From assembly GCA_016705545.1 (NCBI GenBank), contig JADIYA010000033.1, positions 1-53,903 on the forward strand: a DNA stretch of 53,903 nucleotides. Reading direction: 5' to 3'. The stretch's first letter is position 1; each line of letters begins with the position of its first letter. The translations under genes and the position numbers were made by a program. Of this stretch, positions 44,890-53,318 are shown piece after piece. Origin of the DNA: Flavobacteriales bacterium (GTDB lineage: Bacteria; Bacteroidota; Bacteroidia; Flavobacteriales_F; PHOS-HE28). The notes below the pieces were generated by a model. It saw only the letters and a list, made by a program, of their open reading frames with translations, was not told the DNA's origin and made no database searches.

Positions 44890-46533
44890 CTACGGCCTTC
44901 GCTCGAAGAAGATGAAGCCGTTCCTGCGGGACACTTCTCGGAAGGTGCCGAGCGCTGTCACTTCCTCCTCTTGCGTCAACTTGCACGCCAGATACACCGG
45001 CCGGTCAATAGATCCGCGCCAGAGCGTGGCCTCATCGGGCTGTGCCTCCTTCACCCTTCCATAGAATTCCGGCACATAGCTCTTGTAGCCCTTGGTGAGC
45101 AGCCAGCAGCGCTCATCGGCCTTGCTCTCGAAGAACTCCACCGCTGCCCGCTGTGAATAGCCTTCGATGTTGTCAATGAAGAGGAACAAGGTGGTGGTGA
45201 CGAACAGCGCGCCACCGCCAAGGACAACGAGCACGCTCGCGCGGTACTGGCGTTTGCGATGCAATAGATGACCTGCGATGAGCGCGCCGAACAGCATGAG
45301 ACCAGCCAGTGATTCGATGCCCGTCCAGTGCACATCGGCGTCGAGGTTGGCCAGTGCGAAGGGATCCTGCGCGAAAAGCGGTTTGATCGCATCGATGTTC
45401 ATTCCCGCGAAGGGCGCCACGATCACGATCACCGCGATGGACGTGCCTAATGAGCCTAGGGCGAAACGGCTCCATCCGAAGCCTTCATTCTTTTTCCAGA
45501 TGCGCTCGAGTTGCAGCGCGGCGAGGTAGGTGAGCGGGAAGTAGCAGAGGCTGCTGTAGTGCACGATCTTGGTCTTCACGATGCTGAAGAGGATGAGCAC
45601 CACCCAGAAGAGGATCACCATCCACCGGCGGTGGTCGTTCTCATGCGCATCGGTGGTGCGCGTAGGCTTCAGCAGTTCCTGCAATGCGAACAGCGATGCC
45701 GGGAAGCAGCCGATGAGCAGCACCACGAAGTGGTAGCCGAAGAAGCCGCCGTGGCCGGCATCCTCCGTGGTGAGCATGGCCACTTGCCGCAAGAAGAAGG
45801 CGATCATGAAATCCGGTCCGTTGCGCACCAGGTCGATCAGTGCCCAAGCAGATACCGTGAGCAACGCGGCGAGCGCGATGAGGCTGATCCTGCGAAGGCT
45901 CAGCAAGAAGCGGAAGCGCTTCCAGGCCCAATACACGAGCATCACGAGCACGGGCACCAGCACGCCCACTGGACCTTTGGTGAGCACCGCAAGGCCGAGA
46001 AAGAGGCCCGCGATCCAGGCGTAACGGTCGCTGCGTGCGTTGATGGCGCGCGGGTCGCGCTCAGGGTCCCGCGCCGCCAACGTGATGATGGCGTGCAGCC
46101 CGAGGAAGATGAAGAGGTTGAACCAGGGGTCGATGATACCGCTGCGGAAGTAGAGGTGCGGCAGGATGGAGCCGATGTACGCGAGCGCCCACGCAATGCC
46201 GAAGATCCGGCCGCGCAGTTGCTCGCCGATGCGATAGAGCAGCCAGAGCGTGATGATGCCGCAGATGGCGTTTGGGAAGCGTGCTGCGAACTCGCCCACA
46301 CCGAAGGCCTTCATGCTGAGCGCCTGCATCCAGATGAAGAGGGGCGGTTTCTCGTGGAAGGCCTCGAAGTGCATCTGCGGGCGCAGCCAATCGCCGCTCA
46401 CCACCATCTCGCGCGCGATCTCCGCGAAGTTGATCTCGTCCCAGTCGAAGAGATGCACGGCGCCCAGGCCGGGGATGAAGAGCAGCGCGGCGATCGCGAT
46501 GATCAGCAGCTGCAAGCGGCCATGTGAGGGCAT
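44890..46533 (-). CDS. PMT/ArnT-family glycosyltransferase (GT39/GT83-like)
   Basis: Polytopic inner-membrane glycosyltransferase of 547 residues that would use a polyprenyl-phosphate sugar. The first periplasmic loop carries the DE motif as FDWDEINFAEIAREM, followed by HEKPPLFIWMQ, the signature of the dolichyl-phosphate-mannose/ArnT group. About eleven hydrophobic segments lie between residues 5 and 430, then a soluble C-terminal domain. The neighbouring GT2 gene (46559-47341) could provide the lipid-linked sugar. A TACCTTCG box lies five bases before the ATG. The sugar and acceptor are unknown. Confidence 0.9.
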   Translation of the reverse strand: MPSHGRLQLLIIAIAALLFIPGLGAVHLFDWDEINFAEIAREMVVSGDWLRPQMHFEAFHEKPPLFIWMQALSMKAFGVGEFAARFPNAICGIITLWLLYRIGEQLRGRIFGIAWALAYIGSILPHLYFRSGIIDPWFNLFIFLGLHAIITLAARDPERDPRAINARSDRYAWIAGLFLGLAVLTKGPVGVLVPVLVMLVYWAWKRFRFLLSLRRISLIALAALLTVSAWALIDLVRNGPDFMIAFFLRQVAMLTTEDAGHGGFFGYHFVVLLIGCFPASLFALQELLKPTRTTDAHENDHRRWMVILFWVVLILFSIVKTKIVHYSSLCYFPLTYLAALQLERIWKKNEGFGWSRFALGSLGTSIAVIVIVAPFAGMNIDAIKPLFAQDPFALANLDADVHWTGIESLAGLMLFGALIAGHLLHRKRQYRASVLVVLGGGALFVTTTLFLFIDNIEGYSQRAAVEFFESKADERCWLLTKGYKSYVPEFYGRVKEAQPDEATLWRGSIDRPVYLACKLTQEEEVTALGTFREVSRRNGFIFFERRP

Positions 46534-46538
46534 GGCGC

Positions 46539-46546
46539 CGAAGGTA
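46539..46546 (-). promoter_or_regulatory. -7 box of the PMT-family gene, five bases before ATG
   Basis: TACCTTCG on the minus strand fits TAnnTTCG. The transcript would begin at or within a few bases of the ATG at 46533. Confidence 0.55.
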
Positions 46547-46558
46547 GAATCGTGGCGA

Positions 46559-47341
46559 TCAGGCGGTGGCCTTGCGCTCGCCCAGCAGCTTCCAGCCCAT
46601 GATGCCGGTGCGCGCCAGGAAGTAGCGCCAGCTCACATTCAGCACGCCGAAGCCGTAGGTCATGCTGCGGCTGAAGTTGATGGAGCTCGCCTCGTCGAAG
46701 TACTTGGTGGGGCAAGTGATCTCGGCCACGTCGAAGCCGTGCCAGAAGATCTGGCCGATCATCTGGTTGTCGAACACGAAGTCGTCCGAGCAGAGGTGAT
46801 AGGGACAGGCATCGAGCACCTTGCGGTGGAAGGCGCGGTAGCCGGTGTGGTACTCGCTGAGCTTCTGCCCGCAGAGCATGTTCTGCGTGAAGGTGAGCGC
46901 GCGGTTGGCGATGTACTTGTACATGGGCATGCCGCCTTTCAGTGCGCCTTTGCCCAGGATCCGCGATCCGAAAACCACCGGGTACACATCGTTGCCGATG
47001 AGCGCGATCATGCTCGTGAGCAGTTTGGGCGTGTACTGGTAATCGGGATGCAGCATCACCACGATGTCGGCGCCCAGCTTCTTGGCGGTGTCGTAGCAGG
47101 TCTTCTGGTTGCCGCCGTAGCCCTTGTTCTGCTCATGCACCACCACGTGCTTGATGCCGAGCTGCTTGGCCACCTCCACGGTGTTGTCGGGGCTCCGGTC
47201 ATCGACGAGCACCACTTCGTCCACGATGTCGAAGGGGATTTCGCGGTAGGTCTGTTCCAGAGTGAGTGCTGCGCGGTAGGCGGGAAGCACGATGACGACT
47301 TTCTGTCCGAGGTACATGCGGGCGAAGTTGAGGCGGCTCAT
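46559..47341 (-). CDS. family 2 glycosyltransferase (polyprenyl-phosphate sugar synthase-like)
   Basis: A 260-residue GT2 (GT-A fold) enzyme: VVIVLPAYRAALTLEQTY, VDEVVLVDDRSPDNTVEVA with the DDxS motif, NKGYGGNQKTCYDTA, and the metal site in VMLHPDYQYTP (DxD replaced by HPD). FHRKVLDACP and a C-terminal amphipathic region follow. No clear multi-helix membrane tail. It probably transfers a nucleotide sugar to a lipid phosphate or glycan for the envelope. Start ATG 47341; it ends 25 bases before the PMT-family gene and may be co-transcribed with it. Confidence 0.9.
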   Translation of the reverse strand: MSRLNFARMYLGQKVVIVLPAYRAALTLEQTYREIPFDIVDEVVLVDDRSPDNTVEVAKQLGIKHVVVHEQNKGYGGNQKTCYDTAKKLGADIVVMLHPDYQYTPKLLTSMIALIGNDVYPVVFGSRILGKGALKGGMPMYKYIANRALTFTQNMLCGQKLSEYHTGYRAFHRKVLDACPYHLCSDDFVFDNQMIGQIFWHGFDVAEITCPTKYFDEASSINFSRSMTYGFGVLNVSWRYFLARTGIMGWKLLGERKATA

Positions 47342-47399
47342 ACGGGCGGCACCGGCGATCAGTTCCGCTTAATCCATGCCTACGGGTTGAAAAGGATGC

Positions 47400-48299
47400 C
47401 TAACGGCCACGTTCCGCCGCGCTCACCAGCCACACTGCGCCCAGTACCAGCGCGACCATGCCGAGTTGGATTGGTCCGATCGATTCGCGATCGAGCAGCC
47501 CCCAGGCGATGGCCACCACCGGCATCAGGTAGGTGACCATGCTGGCACGGATGGCCGGGGTGCGCTGCAAGAGCATGTTCCACAGCACCAGCGCGAAGGC
47601 CGAGCTCATCACCGCCAGCACCGCCACATGGCCGAGCGCGTTCCAAGCATTCGGGTCGGTGCGCAGCTTCTCGGGCAGGCCGCTGCCTAGAGCGAGGCCG
47701 ATCGCCAACGGGCCCATCCACGTGAGCGCGAGCGCCGCCGTAGCCATGGGCGGCAGTGCATGCAGGTGGCGTTTGACGATATTCCCGCTGAAGCCATAGC
47801 CCAAAGTGCCCAAAACCGGAAGGAGCGCGTACCACGACCAGCCGCCCAGGCCATCGGCTTGGCCGAAGAGCACCAGGCCCATGGCCCCGAGCAGCCCGAT
47901 GCAGATACCCAGCACATGCACCATGCGCACAGGCGTAGCGAAGAAGAGGGCACCCGTGAGCAAGGTCATCAGCGGTGTGAGGCTGTTGAGCATGCCGCTC
48001 AGCGCGCTGGGGATGCGGGTCTGGGCCGTGGCGAAGAGCAGGGCCGGTATGCCATTGCCCAATAGGCCGGTACCGAGCAGCGGTTTCCAATGTCGGGGGA
48101 AAAGGGCGGCGTAGCGGAACAGCAAGGGCGAGAGGGCCAGCCACGCGATGGCCAACCGCGCCGTGGCCATCTGCCAGGGGGTGAGCACCGGCACCTCCTC
48201 GTGGTAAAGGCCGCGCTTCATCAGGATGAAGCTGCTGCCCCAGATCAGCGCCAGCACGGCGAGCAGGAGCCAGATGCTGCCGTCGCGTTCAGATTTCAT
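47400..48299 (-). CDS. EamA/DMT-family transporter
   Basis: Inner-membrane protein of 299 residues with about ten transmembrane helices in two five-helix EamA repeats. LALIWGSSFILMKRGL in helix 1 and RIPSALSGMLNSLTPLMTLL in helices 3-4 are typical of the drug/metabolite exporter superfamily. The start MKSERDGSIWLLL at 48299 is chosen over an upstream in-frame ATG because a TACATTCG box (48309-48316) lies between them. The substrate is unknown. It is divergent from the HMA-domain gene. Confidence 0.9.
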   Translation of the reverse strand: MKSERDGSIWLLLAVLALIWGSSFILMKRGLYHEEVPVLTPWQMATARLAIAWLALSPLLFRYAALFPRHWKPLLGTGLLGNGIPALLFATAQTRIPSALSGMLNSLTPLMTLLTGALFFATPVRMVHVLGICIGLLGAMGLVLFGQADGLGGWSWYALLPVLGTLGYGFSGNIVKRHLHALPPMATAALALTWMGPLAIGLALGSGLPEKLRTDPNAWNALGHVAVLAVMSSAFALVLWNMLLQRTPAIRASMVTYLMPVVAIAWGLLDRESIGPIQLGMVALVLGAVWLVSAAERGR

Positions 48300-48308
48300 A
48301 ACAGGGCG

Positions 48309-48316
48309 CGAATGTA
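48309..48316 (-). promoter_or_regulatory. EamA gene promoter -7 box
   Basis: TACATTCG on the minus strand, nine bases before the ATG at 48299; forms a divergent pair with the plus-strand box at 48334. Confidence 0.55.
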
Positions 48317-48333
48317 TCCGGGGGCGCTGCGGG

Positions 48334-48341
48334 TACATTTG
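48334..48341 (+). promoter_or_regulatory. HMA-lipoprotein gene promoter -7 box
   Basis: TACATTTG on the plus strand is a perfect TAnnTTTG box, 50 bases before the ATG at 48392. Confidence 0.55.
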
Positions 48342-48391
48342 TAACCGAATCGGGGGGCACACCGTCCCATGATTGCCGAACCGCCAGAACC

Positions 48392-48907
48392 ATGCGCACC
48401 AACCGCCTTCTCACGGGACTCTTGATCACCACCCTCATCGCCGCATGCAGCGGCAATGCGCCTGTGGAGCAGGCCGTGAGCTCGGTGGCACGAACCGTCA
48501 ACGAAGTGGCCATCACCAGCGGTGAGCCGGTCACCATCGCCGACCTGAGCATCGACGGCATGAGCTGCGAGCAGATGTGCGGCGGCGCTATCAAGAAAGC
48601 CCTGGCCAAGCTCGGGGTGCAGGGCACCGAGATCCGCATGAGCGAGGACGACAGCCCGAACCACGCGATCGTGACCTACAATGGCGGCACGCTGACCGAT
48701 GCGCAGATCATCGAGGCCATCCAGGCGTTGCACGACGGGCAATACAAGGTGCTGGCCATCGATATCACCAAGCAAGTGAAAGGCGGAACCGGCAATGGCG
48801 AGAGCGCCAAGGCGGAGGTTGAGGACGATGCGCGCAGTGTGGGGGCCCCGAAGGACCTGGTGCTACCCAGCATCGTGGCGCTGATCGGTCGCCTGCTGCG
48901 GATCTGA
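48392..48907 (+). CDS. lipoprotein with heavy-metal-associated (HMA) domain
   Basis: A 171-residue exported protein. The lipobox (LLITTLIAACSGN) predicts lipidation. Residues about 48-115 form an HMA ferredoxin-like domain (IADLSIDGMSCEQMCGGAIKKALAKL), with the metal motif as CxxxC instead of the usual CxxC. The tail is acidic. It may bind copper or another soft metal in the periplasm; the next gene is heme A synthase, so a link to cytochrome oxidase assembly is conceivable but unproven. Confidence 0.85.
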   Translation: MRTNRLLTGLLITTLIAACSGNAPVEQAVSSVARTVNEVAITSGEPVTIADLSIDGMSCEQMCGGAIKKALAKLGVQGTEIRMSEDDSPNHAIVTYNGGTLTDAQIIEAIQALHDGQYKVLAIDITKQVKGGTGNGESAKAEVEDDARSVGAPKDLVLPSIVALIGRLLRI

Positions 48908-48931
48908 GATTCACAGGAGCACAAGTGAATG

Positions 48932-48957
48932 AAGGGGCTGAGGCCCCTTTCTTCATT
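48932..48957 (+). terminator. terminator after the HMA-lipoprotein gene
   Basis: Stem AAGGGGC/GCCCCTT (48932-48938, 48943-48949), loop TGAG, followed by TCTTCATTT. Confidence 0.75.
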
Positions 48958-48990
48958 TAAGAACCAGGGTATGGCCTTCACCCCCACCGG

Positions 48991-48998
48991 TACCTTCG
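48991..48998 (+). promoter_or_regulatory. heme A synthase -7 box, seven bases before ATG
   Basis: TACCTTCG fits TAnnTTCG; transcription should start within a few bases of the ATG at 49006. Confidence 0.55.
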
Positions 48999-49005
48999 CC
49001 GCCCG

Positions 49006-50049
49006 ATGCGCGACTCTGCCCATTTGAGGCCGGTAGTGATCTGGCTGCTCACCGGCTGCGTCATGATCGCGCTCATGGTTGTGATCGGCGGGATCACGCG
49101 GCTCACGGGAAGCGGCCTCAGCATCACGGAATGGGATCCCATCATGGGCGCATTGCCGCCAATGGATGATGCGGCCTGGCAGGCGGCCTTCGCCAAGTAC
49201 AAGCTGATCCCCGAATACCAATTGGTGAACAGCCACATGCAGTTGGCCGATTTCAAGGAGATCTTCTTCTGGGAATGGGCCCACCGCAATTGGGGGCGCT
49301 TGATGGGCATCGTGTTCATCGTGCCTTTCCTGTTCTTCTGGCGCACGGGCTTCTTGAAGGGCTGGTTGATGAAGCGCACGTTGTGGATCATGGTCGGCGG
49401 AGGCGTGGTGGCGAGCCTCGGCTGGTTCATGGTGCTGAGCGGACTGGTGGACCAGCGCGATGCCAACGGACAGTTGCTCGTGAGCGTGAGCCATTACCGG
49501 TTGGCCATCCACCTGTGCGCGGCGTTCACGGTATTCTGCATGGTGCTGTGGACGGTCTTCGACATCCGCAGCGGCAGGCGCGGTATTCAGGCGGACGGCT
49601 CAACGGCGGGCTTGTGGTCGCGCGCACTGCTGGTGCTGCTTTCAGTGCAGATCATCTGGGGCGCCTTCACCGCAGGCCTCGATGCCGGCCACGGCTACAA
49701 CACTTGGCCACTGATGGATGGCACCTTCCTGCCGGAGAACGCCACGGCCCTCGATTCGCACTGGCTGAATTTCACCGCGCGCAAGGATGGAGTTCAGTTC
49801 ATGCACCGCAACCTGGCTTGGCTGGTGGCGGCAGGCTTCATCGTATTCGCATGGCGGTTCCGGGGGGTGGAGCACTTGCCATGGAAGCTGCTCATCGTGG
49901 CGGTGCTCATGCAATTCACCTTGGGCGTGGTCACGATCCTCACGCAGGTCCACCTTGCGATGGGCATCCTTCATCAATTCGGTGCGCTTCTACTGTTGAG
50001 CGCGCTGCTGATGGCATTGCACGTTACCGGGCGCTCCACTCCAGCGTAG
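49006..50049 (+). CDS. ctaA: heme A synthase (COX15/CtaA family)
   Basis: Inner-membrane enzyme oxidising the C8 methyl of heme O to make heme A for aa3-type cytochrome oxidase. About eight transmembrane helices in two four-helix halves; GGITRLTGSGLSITEWDPIM with the conserved family signature, heme-ligand histidines in EWAHRNWGR and HYRLAIHL in the first half and MHRNLAW and ILHQFGALL in the second. VQIIWGAFTAGLDAGHGYNT is the second-half signature. 347 residues. The gene overlaps the 3' end of gldD by 26 bases in convergent orientation. Confidence 0.95.
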   Translation: MRDSAHLRPVVIWLLTGCVMIALMVVIGGITRLTGSGLSITEWDPIMGALPPMDDAAWQAAFAKYKLIPEYQLVNSHMQLADFKEIFFWEWAHRNWGRLMGIVFIVPFLFFWRTGFLKGWLMKRTLWIMVGGGVVASLGWFMVLSGLVDQRDANGQLLVSVSHYRLAIHLCAAFTVFCMVLWTVFDIRSGRRGIQADGSTAGLWSRALLVLLSVQIIWGAFTAGLDAGHGYNTWPLMDGTFLPENATALDSHWLNFTARKDGVQFMHRNLAWLVAAGFIVFAWRFRGVEHLPWKLLIVAVLMQFTLGVVTILTQVHLAMGILHQFGALLLLSALLMALHVTGRSTPA

Positions 50050-50599
50050 CGGCCATGTGCCGGATATCAGCGCGCAAGCGTGCGGTCACGGGCGCCAGGG
50101 AGTCGGCGTTCGGTGGCGCATCGAAGTAGAGCGCGCCGTAGAGGAAGTGTCCGGTGCTGTCGGTGAGGTAGAAGACACAGGGGCTGGCCACATCGCCTTC
50201 CACATCGAATAGGGTCCCGAACACGCGGGCGCTATCGCGCAGCATGCGCTCACTGCGGATCCGCGCGGCCTTCGCCTCATGCTTCCGTTTGAACTCGTGC
50301 GCGTCCTCGATCAGTTCGGGAAGGTTGGCCTGCACCGCGCTGTAGGTGAGGTGCACGGTGGCGCGCTGTCCGGCGAAGCGCAGGTCGTACCACCGCGCTG
50401 CGCCTTCGGCCTTGCGCTCTGCGATTCGCGCGTACGCAGGAAGCTCGGTGCTGAAGGGCGCGCCATCCTGCTGCCACCGCTCGTGCGATGAAGCAGGCAG
50501 ATCGAGGCGCGGCCAGCCTTTGGGGCGCGGCACGGCGTCGTCTTCACAACTGGCCAGCAGCACGGCCGCCGCCAGCAGGAGCTCAATTCTTCGCTTCAT
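50024..50599 (-). CDS. gldD: gliding motility lipoprotein GldD
   Basis: A 191-residue lipoprotein. Lipobox (AAVLLASCEDD), then the family blocks PRPKGWPRLDLP, a short central region, and LFDVEGDVASPCVFYLTDST followed by HFLYGALYFDAPPN, which are diagnostic of GldD. Needed for gliding in Flavobacterium; its biochemical role is not known. The start overlaps the end of gldE by 17 bases, and the conserved ssb-gldE-gldD order supports the call. Confidence 0.93.
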   Translation of the reverse strand: MKRRIELLLAAAVLLASCEDDAVPRPKGWPRLDLPASSHERWQQDGAPFSTELPAYARIAERKAEGAARWYDLRFAGQRATVHLTYSAVQANLPELIEDAHEFKRKHEAKAARIRSERMLRDSARVFGTLFDVEGDVASPCVFYLTDSTGHFLYGALYFDAPPNADSLAPVTARLRADIRHMAATLEWSAR

Positions 50600-51911
50600 C
50601 GTGCATGATGAGCTTCACGCGCCGGATGCGCTTGTTGTCCGAGGCCTCCACCACGAAGGTGAAATTCTGAAGCGCCACCTGCTCGCCCTTCTTCGGGATG
50701 CGGCCGGTGAGCTCGAGCACGAAGCCGCCCAAGGTGCCGCTCTCGCCCTTGTGTTCCTCGAACACCTGCCCATCGATGCCGAGCACGCGGTACAGATCGG
50801 GCAAGGGAGCGCGGCCTTCGAAGACCCAGGTGCGGTCGTCGAGCTTGCTGTAGATCAGGTCTTCCTCGTCGAACTCGTCGGTGATGTCGCCCACGATCTC
50901 CTCGATCACATCCTCCAGGGTGATGATGCCGCTGGTACCGCCGTGCTCGTCCACGACCACGGCCTGGTGCACCTTCTCCATCTGGAATTCCTTGAGCAGG
51001 TCATCGAGCTTCTTGTTCTCGGGCACGAAGTAGGGCTCACGCAGCAGCGTATGCCAGTCGAAGTCCGATGAATGGATGTGCGGCAGCACGTCCTTGATGT
51101 AGAGCATGCCCACCACGCGGTCCATGGTTTCCTCATACACCGGCACGCGCGAGAAGCCGCTGTCCACGATCGCCGCGAGCAATTGCTTGAAGCTGAGGTC
51201 GCGGTCGAATGCCACCACTTCCGTGCGCGGCCGCATCACCTGCTTCACCTCGATATTGCCGAATTTGACGATGCCGCGCAGGATCCGCTGCTCCTCCGCA
51301 GTGGTGCTCGCATCCTTCGTGAGCTCAAGTGCATGCCCGAGCGCGTCCATGCTGATGCTATGCGCCGCGCGCTTCTGGTAGCGTTTCTCGAACCAGGTGG
51401 TGCTGCGCACAAGGGCTTCGCTCACCGGCTTGAATACCAAGCGCATGGCCAGCAGCGGTCCGGCCATGGCCTGTGCCACGCGCATGCCGTTCGCCGAAGC
51501 GTACACCTTGGGCATCACTTCGCCAAGGAGCAGCAGTACGGCCGTGACGGCCAGCACCTGGATGATGAAGACCAGGTAGTCCGGCATGCGCTCCACTTCC
51601 AGCAGCGACGATACGGCCACCGTGCTCAGGATAACGATGGCCACATTCACGAAGTTGTTGGCGATGAGGATGGTGGCCAGGAGTCGGCGCGGCTTGCTCA
51701 GCAGGTCCAGCACGCGCTGGCCCCAGGCACCGCCGCGCTCCTTGATGTCGCGCAGCTGGGTCGGGGTTAGCGAGAAGAGCGCCACCTCGCTCGCGCTGAA
51801 TGCGGCGCTGCACGCCAGCAGCAGCGCAATGACCACCAGGATCACCGCCGTGGCTGGTTCGAATGCACGCCAATAAAGGGCGATCAGCGGAAGGAAGGAG
51901 GGAGGCTCCAA
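50583..51911 (-). CDS. gldE: gliding motility-associated protein GldE (CNNM/CBS/CorC domains)
   Basis: Inner-membrane protein of 442 residues. N-terminal DUF21/CNNM transmembrane domain (about 18-200, FSASEVALFSLTPTQLRDI), a CBS pair (about 215-345: VMRPRTEVVAFDRDL, FSRVPVYEETMDRVVG, VVVDEHGGTSGIITLEDVIE), and a C-terminal CorC/HlyC domain (GTLGGFVLELTGRIPKKGEQ). The general family is magnesium/cobalt-efflux-like; the name GldE is given by its position between ssb and gldD. Start ATG 51911, 33 bases after the ssb stop. Confidence 0.92.
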   Translation of the reverse strand: MEPPSFLPLIALYWRAFEPATAVILVVIALLLACSAAFSASEVALFSLTPTQLRDIKERGGAWGQRVLDLLSKPRRLLATILIANNFVNVAIVILSTVAVSSLLEVERMPDYLVFIIQVLAVTAVLLLLGEVMPKVYASANGMRVAQAMAGPLLAMRLVFKPVSEALVRSTTWFEKRYQKRAAHSISMDALGHALELTKDASTTAEEQRILRGIVKFGNIEVKQVMRPRTEVVAFDRDLSFKQLLAAIVDSGFSRVPVYEETMDRVVGMLYIKDVLPHIHSSDFDWHTLLREPYFVPENKKLDDLLKEFQMEKVHQAVVVDEHGGTSGIITLEDVIEEIVGDITDEFDEEDLIYSKLDDRTWVFEGRAPLPDLYRVLGIDGQVFEEHKGESGTLGGFVLELTGRIPKKGEQVALQNFTFVVEASDNKRIRRVKLIMHDEAKN

Positions 51912-51944
51912 GCGGATGGGTTTCGGTTCAACCGTGCGGACGGC

Positions 51945-52385
51945 CTAGAAGGGCAGGTCGTCCACCTCGTCGGCGAAGTTCCCAACGGGAGTGGCGGCTT
52001 GCGCCGATGTCGACGGCTGCTGCTGCGCCTGCGGAACCGCGCCACCGGCATTCGCGCGATCGAGCATCGTCATCTCGTCGGCGTGGATCTCGGTGGTGTA
52101 GCGCGTGTTGCCGTCCTTGTCCTGCCACTGGCCGGTGCGGAGCTTGCCTTCCACATAGACTTTGCTGCCCTTGCGCAGGTACTTCTCAACGATCTCGGCC
52201 AAGCCGCGCCATGCCACGATCGCATGCCACTCGGTCTGCTCGCGCTTCTCGCCGGTCTGCTTGTCTTTGAAGGTCTCGCTGGTGGCAATGCGGAAGTTGG
52301 CCACAGCCGCGCCGTTCTGCAGGTGCCGCACTTCGGGGTCGGCGCCGAGGTTGCCGATCAGGATCACTTTGTTCACGCCGGACAT
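51945..52385 (-). CDS. ssb: single-stranded DNA-binding protein SSB
   Basis: Tetrameric ssDNA-binding protein of 146 residues. OB fold: VNKVILIGNLGADPEVRHLQ, FRIATSETFKDKQTGEKREQ, TEWHAIVAWRGLAEIVEKYL, GSKVYVEGKLRTGQW; then a Gln-rich linker and the protein-binding acidic tip DDLPF. The start at 52385 (MSGVNKVIL) is preferred: the frame stays open 117 codons upstream into a patatin remnant, but a TACCTTCG promoter box lies between. mutY, often upstream of ssb in this group, is not present. Confidence 0.96.
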   Translation of the reverse strand: MSGVNKVILIGNLGADPEVRHLQNGAAVANFRIATSETFKDKQTGEKREQTEWHAIVAWRGLAEIVEKYLRKGSKVYVEGKLRTGQWQDKDGNTRYTTEIHADEMTMLDRANAGGAVPQAQQQPSTSAQAATPVGNFADEVDDLPF

Positions 52386-52408
52386 GGTGGTCTTTGAAAT
52401 AGGGGAGA

Positions 52409-52416
52409 CGAAGGTA
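52409..52416 (-). promoter_or_regulatory. ssb promoter -7 box
   Basis: TACCTTCG on the minus strand, 23 bases before the ssb ATG and only 12 bases from the end of the duplicated patatin segment. Confidence 0.55.
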
Positions 52417-52427
52417 GCAGTAGCCTT

Positions 52428-52736
52428 GTAGCTTTCATTGTAGGCTTCGTCATCAGGTCCACCGAAACGGACAGGACGGTCAACGATGACCGGCTTGAAC
52501 ACGAAAGGGATGGACATGGAAATGGTGACGGCATCAATGACGGGAAAGTCGGGCTTGTAGCCCACGGAGAAGAAGCCCGACCGTTGCTTCGAGATATTCG
52601 TGCCCGTGATCAAGAGGTCAACGCCCGTAAGTTCAAACAAATCGTCGAAGGCGATAAACTTCGGTCTCATTGTATAAGCTGTTCCCGTCCGGGGAAGCGC
52701 CCATCTACGCATCAACCAGCCGAACCCGCTTGGCAA
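52428..52736 (-). pseudogene. truncated second copy of a patatin-like phospholipase
   Basis: Fragment of a patatin-like phospholipase, about 100 codons: RPKFIAFDDLFELTGVDLL, ITGTNISKQRSGFFSVGYKP, DFPVIDAVTISMSIPFVFKP, ending at DDEAYNESY. The intact copy continues from this point into the DGG motif with the catalytic Asp (MWVDGGMLNNFP), which is lost here, as is the N-terminal GxSxG part. The break at 52428-52430 (GTA) is shared with 53790 in the other copy. The residues before RPKF do not look like patatin, so both ends are truncated. The remnant is in frame with ssb. Confidence 0.8.
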
Positions 52737-52742
52737 ATCGCC

Positions 52743-53282
52743 TCAGCTCCTCTCCTCCGACGAATTCATCGTACGCATCTGCCCGAATGATGTACGAGAC
52801 CACAAGCCTTGAGAGTCCAATGGTGCCACGCATTCTCCTATGAACAGGTAGGGCTCCAGGTCCTCGATACTCCAGTATTGACCAATGAGCGCGTAATCAC
52901 AAAAGTCTCCGTGGCCGACTTCAAACACTTTTGTTCTCGTCGGGATTGAAGCTAGTTCCATCGCTGACTTATAATCCTCCCAGTATGCATGTGCCATGTC
53001 TTTGCCGTTATTGTACTCACCATGCAACCGAACAGTCTTTATCGATACCCATCGCTTCATTTCCCCGGGGTTCCTGGCCGTTGTGTGGCCCTCCCAGAAA
53101 ATTTGAGCGTCAGTTCCTTCAGGTCCGCGTGGCACCATGATATTTGCCCCATATGCGGTGATCAGCGTATCGCCTGGCTCTGAATCACTTCCAGCCTGAC
53201 TTGCACAGCCTAAAGAACTGATGAGGCCGAACCCTAGAATTATCAGGTAGCTCAATGCACACCGCGCCATCGTCGTGTTCAT
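52743..53282 (-). CDS. small lipoprotein of unknown function in lower-GC patch
   Basis: A 179-residue protein with a lipobox (ISSLGCAS) after a hydrophobic signal; not recognised otherwise. The mature part is mixed alpha/beta with VSIKTVRLHGEYNNGKDMA and VGHGDFCDYALIGQYWSIED. Its GC content, 43-50% in two sampled 60-base lines against 68% in a sampled line of ssb, suggests recent acquisition. It lies directly downstream of the intact patatin gene (36-base gap), so the two may form a unit; an effector with periplasmic immunity lipoprotein is one possibility. Confidence 0.7.
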   Translation of the reverse strand: MNTTMARCALSYLIILGFGLISSLGCASQAGSDSEPGDTLITAYGANIMVPRGPEGTDAQIFWEGHTTARNPGEMKRWVSIKTVRLHGEYNNGKDMAHAYWEDYKSAMELASIPTRTKVFEVGHGDFCDYALIGQYWSIEDLEPYLFIGECVAPLDSQGLWSRTSFGQMRTMNSSEERS

Positions 53283-53318
53283 TTTGCGCCGAGGAATGAG
53301 CGCATCGTGCGTTCCGCG

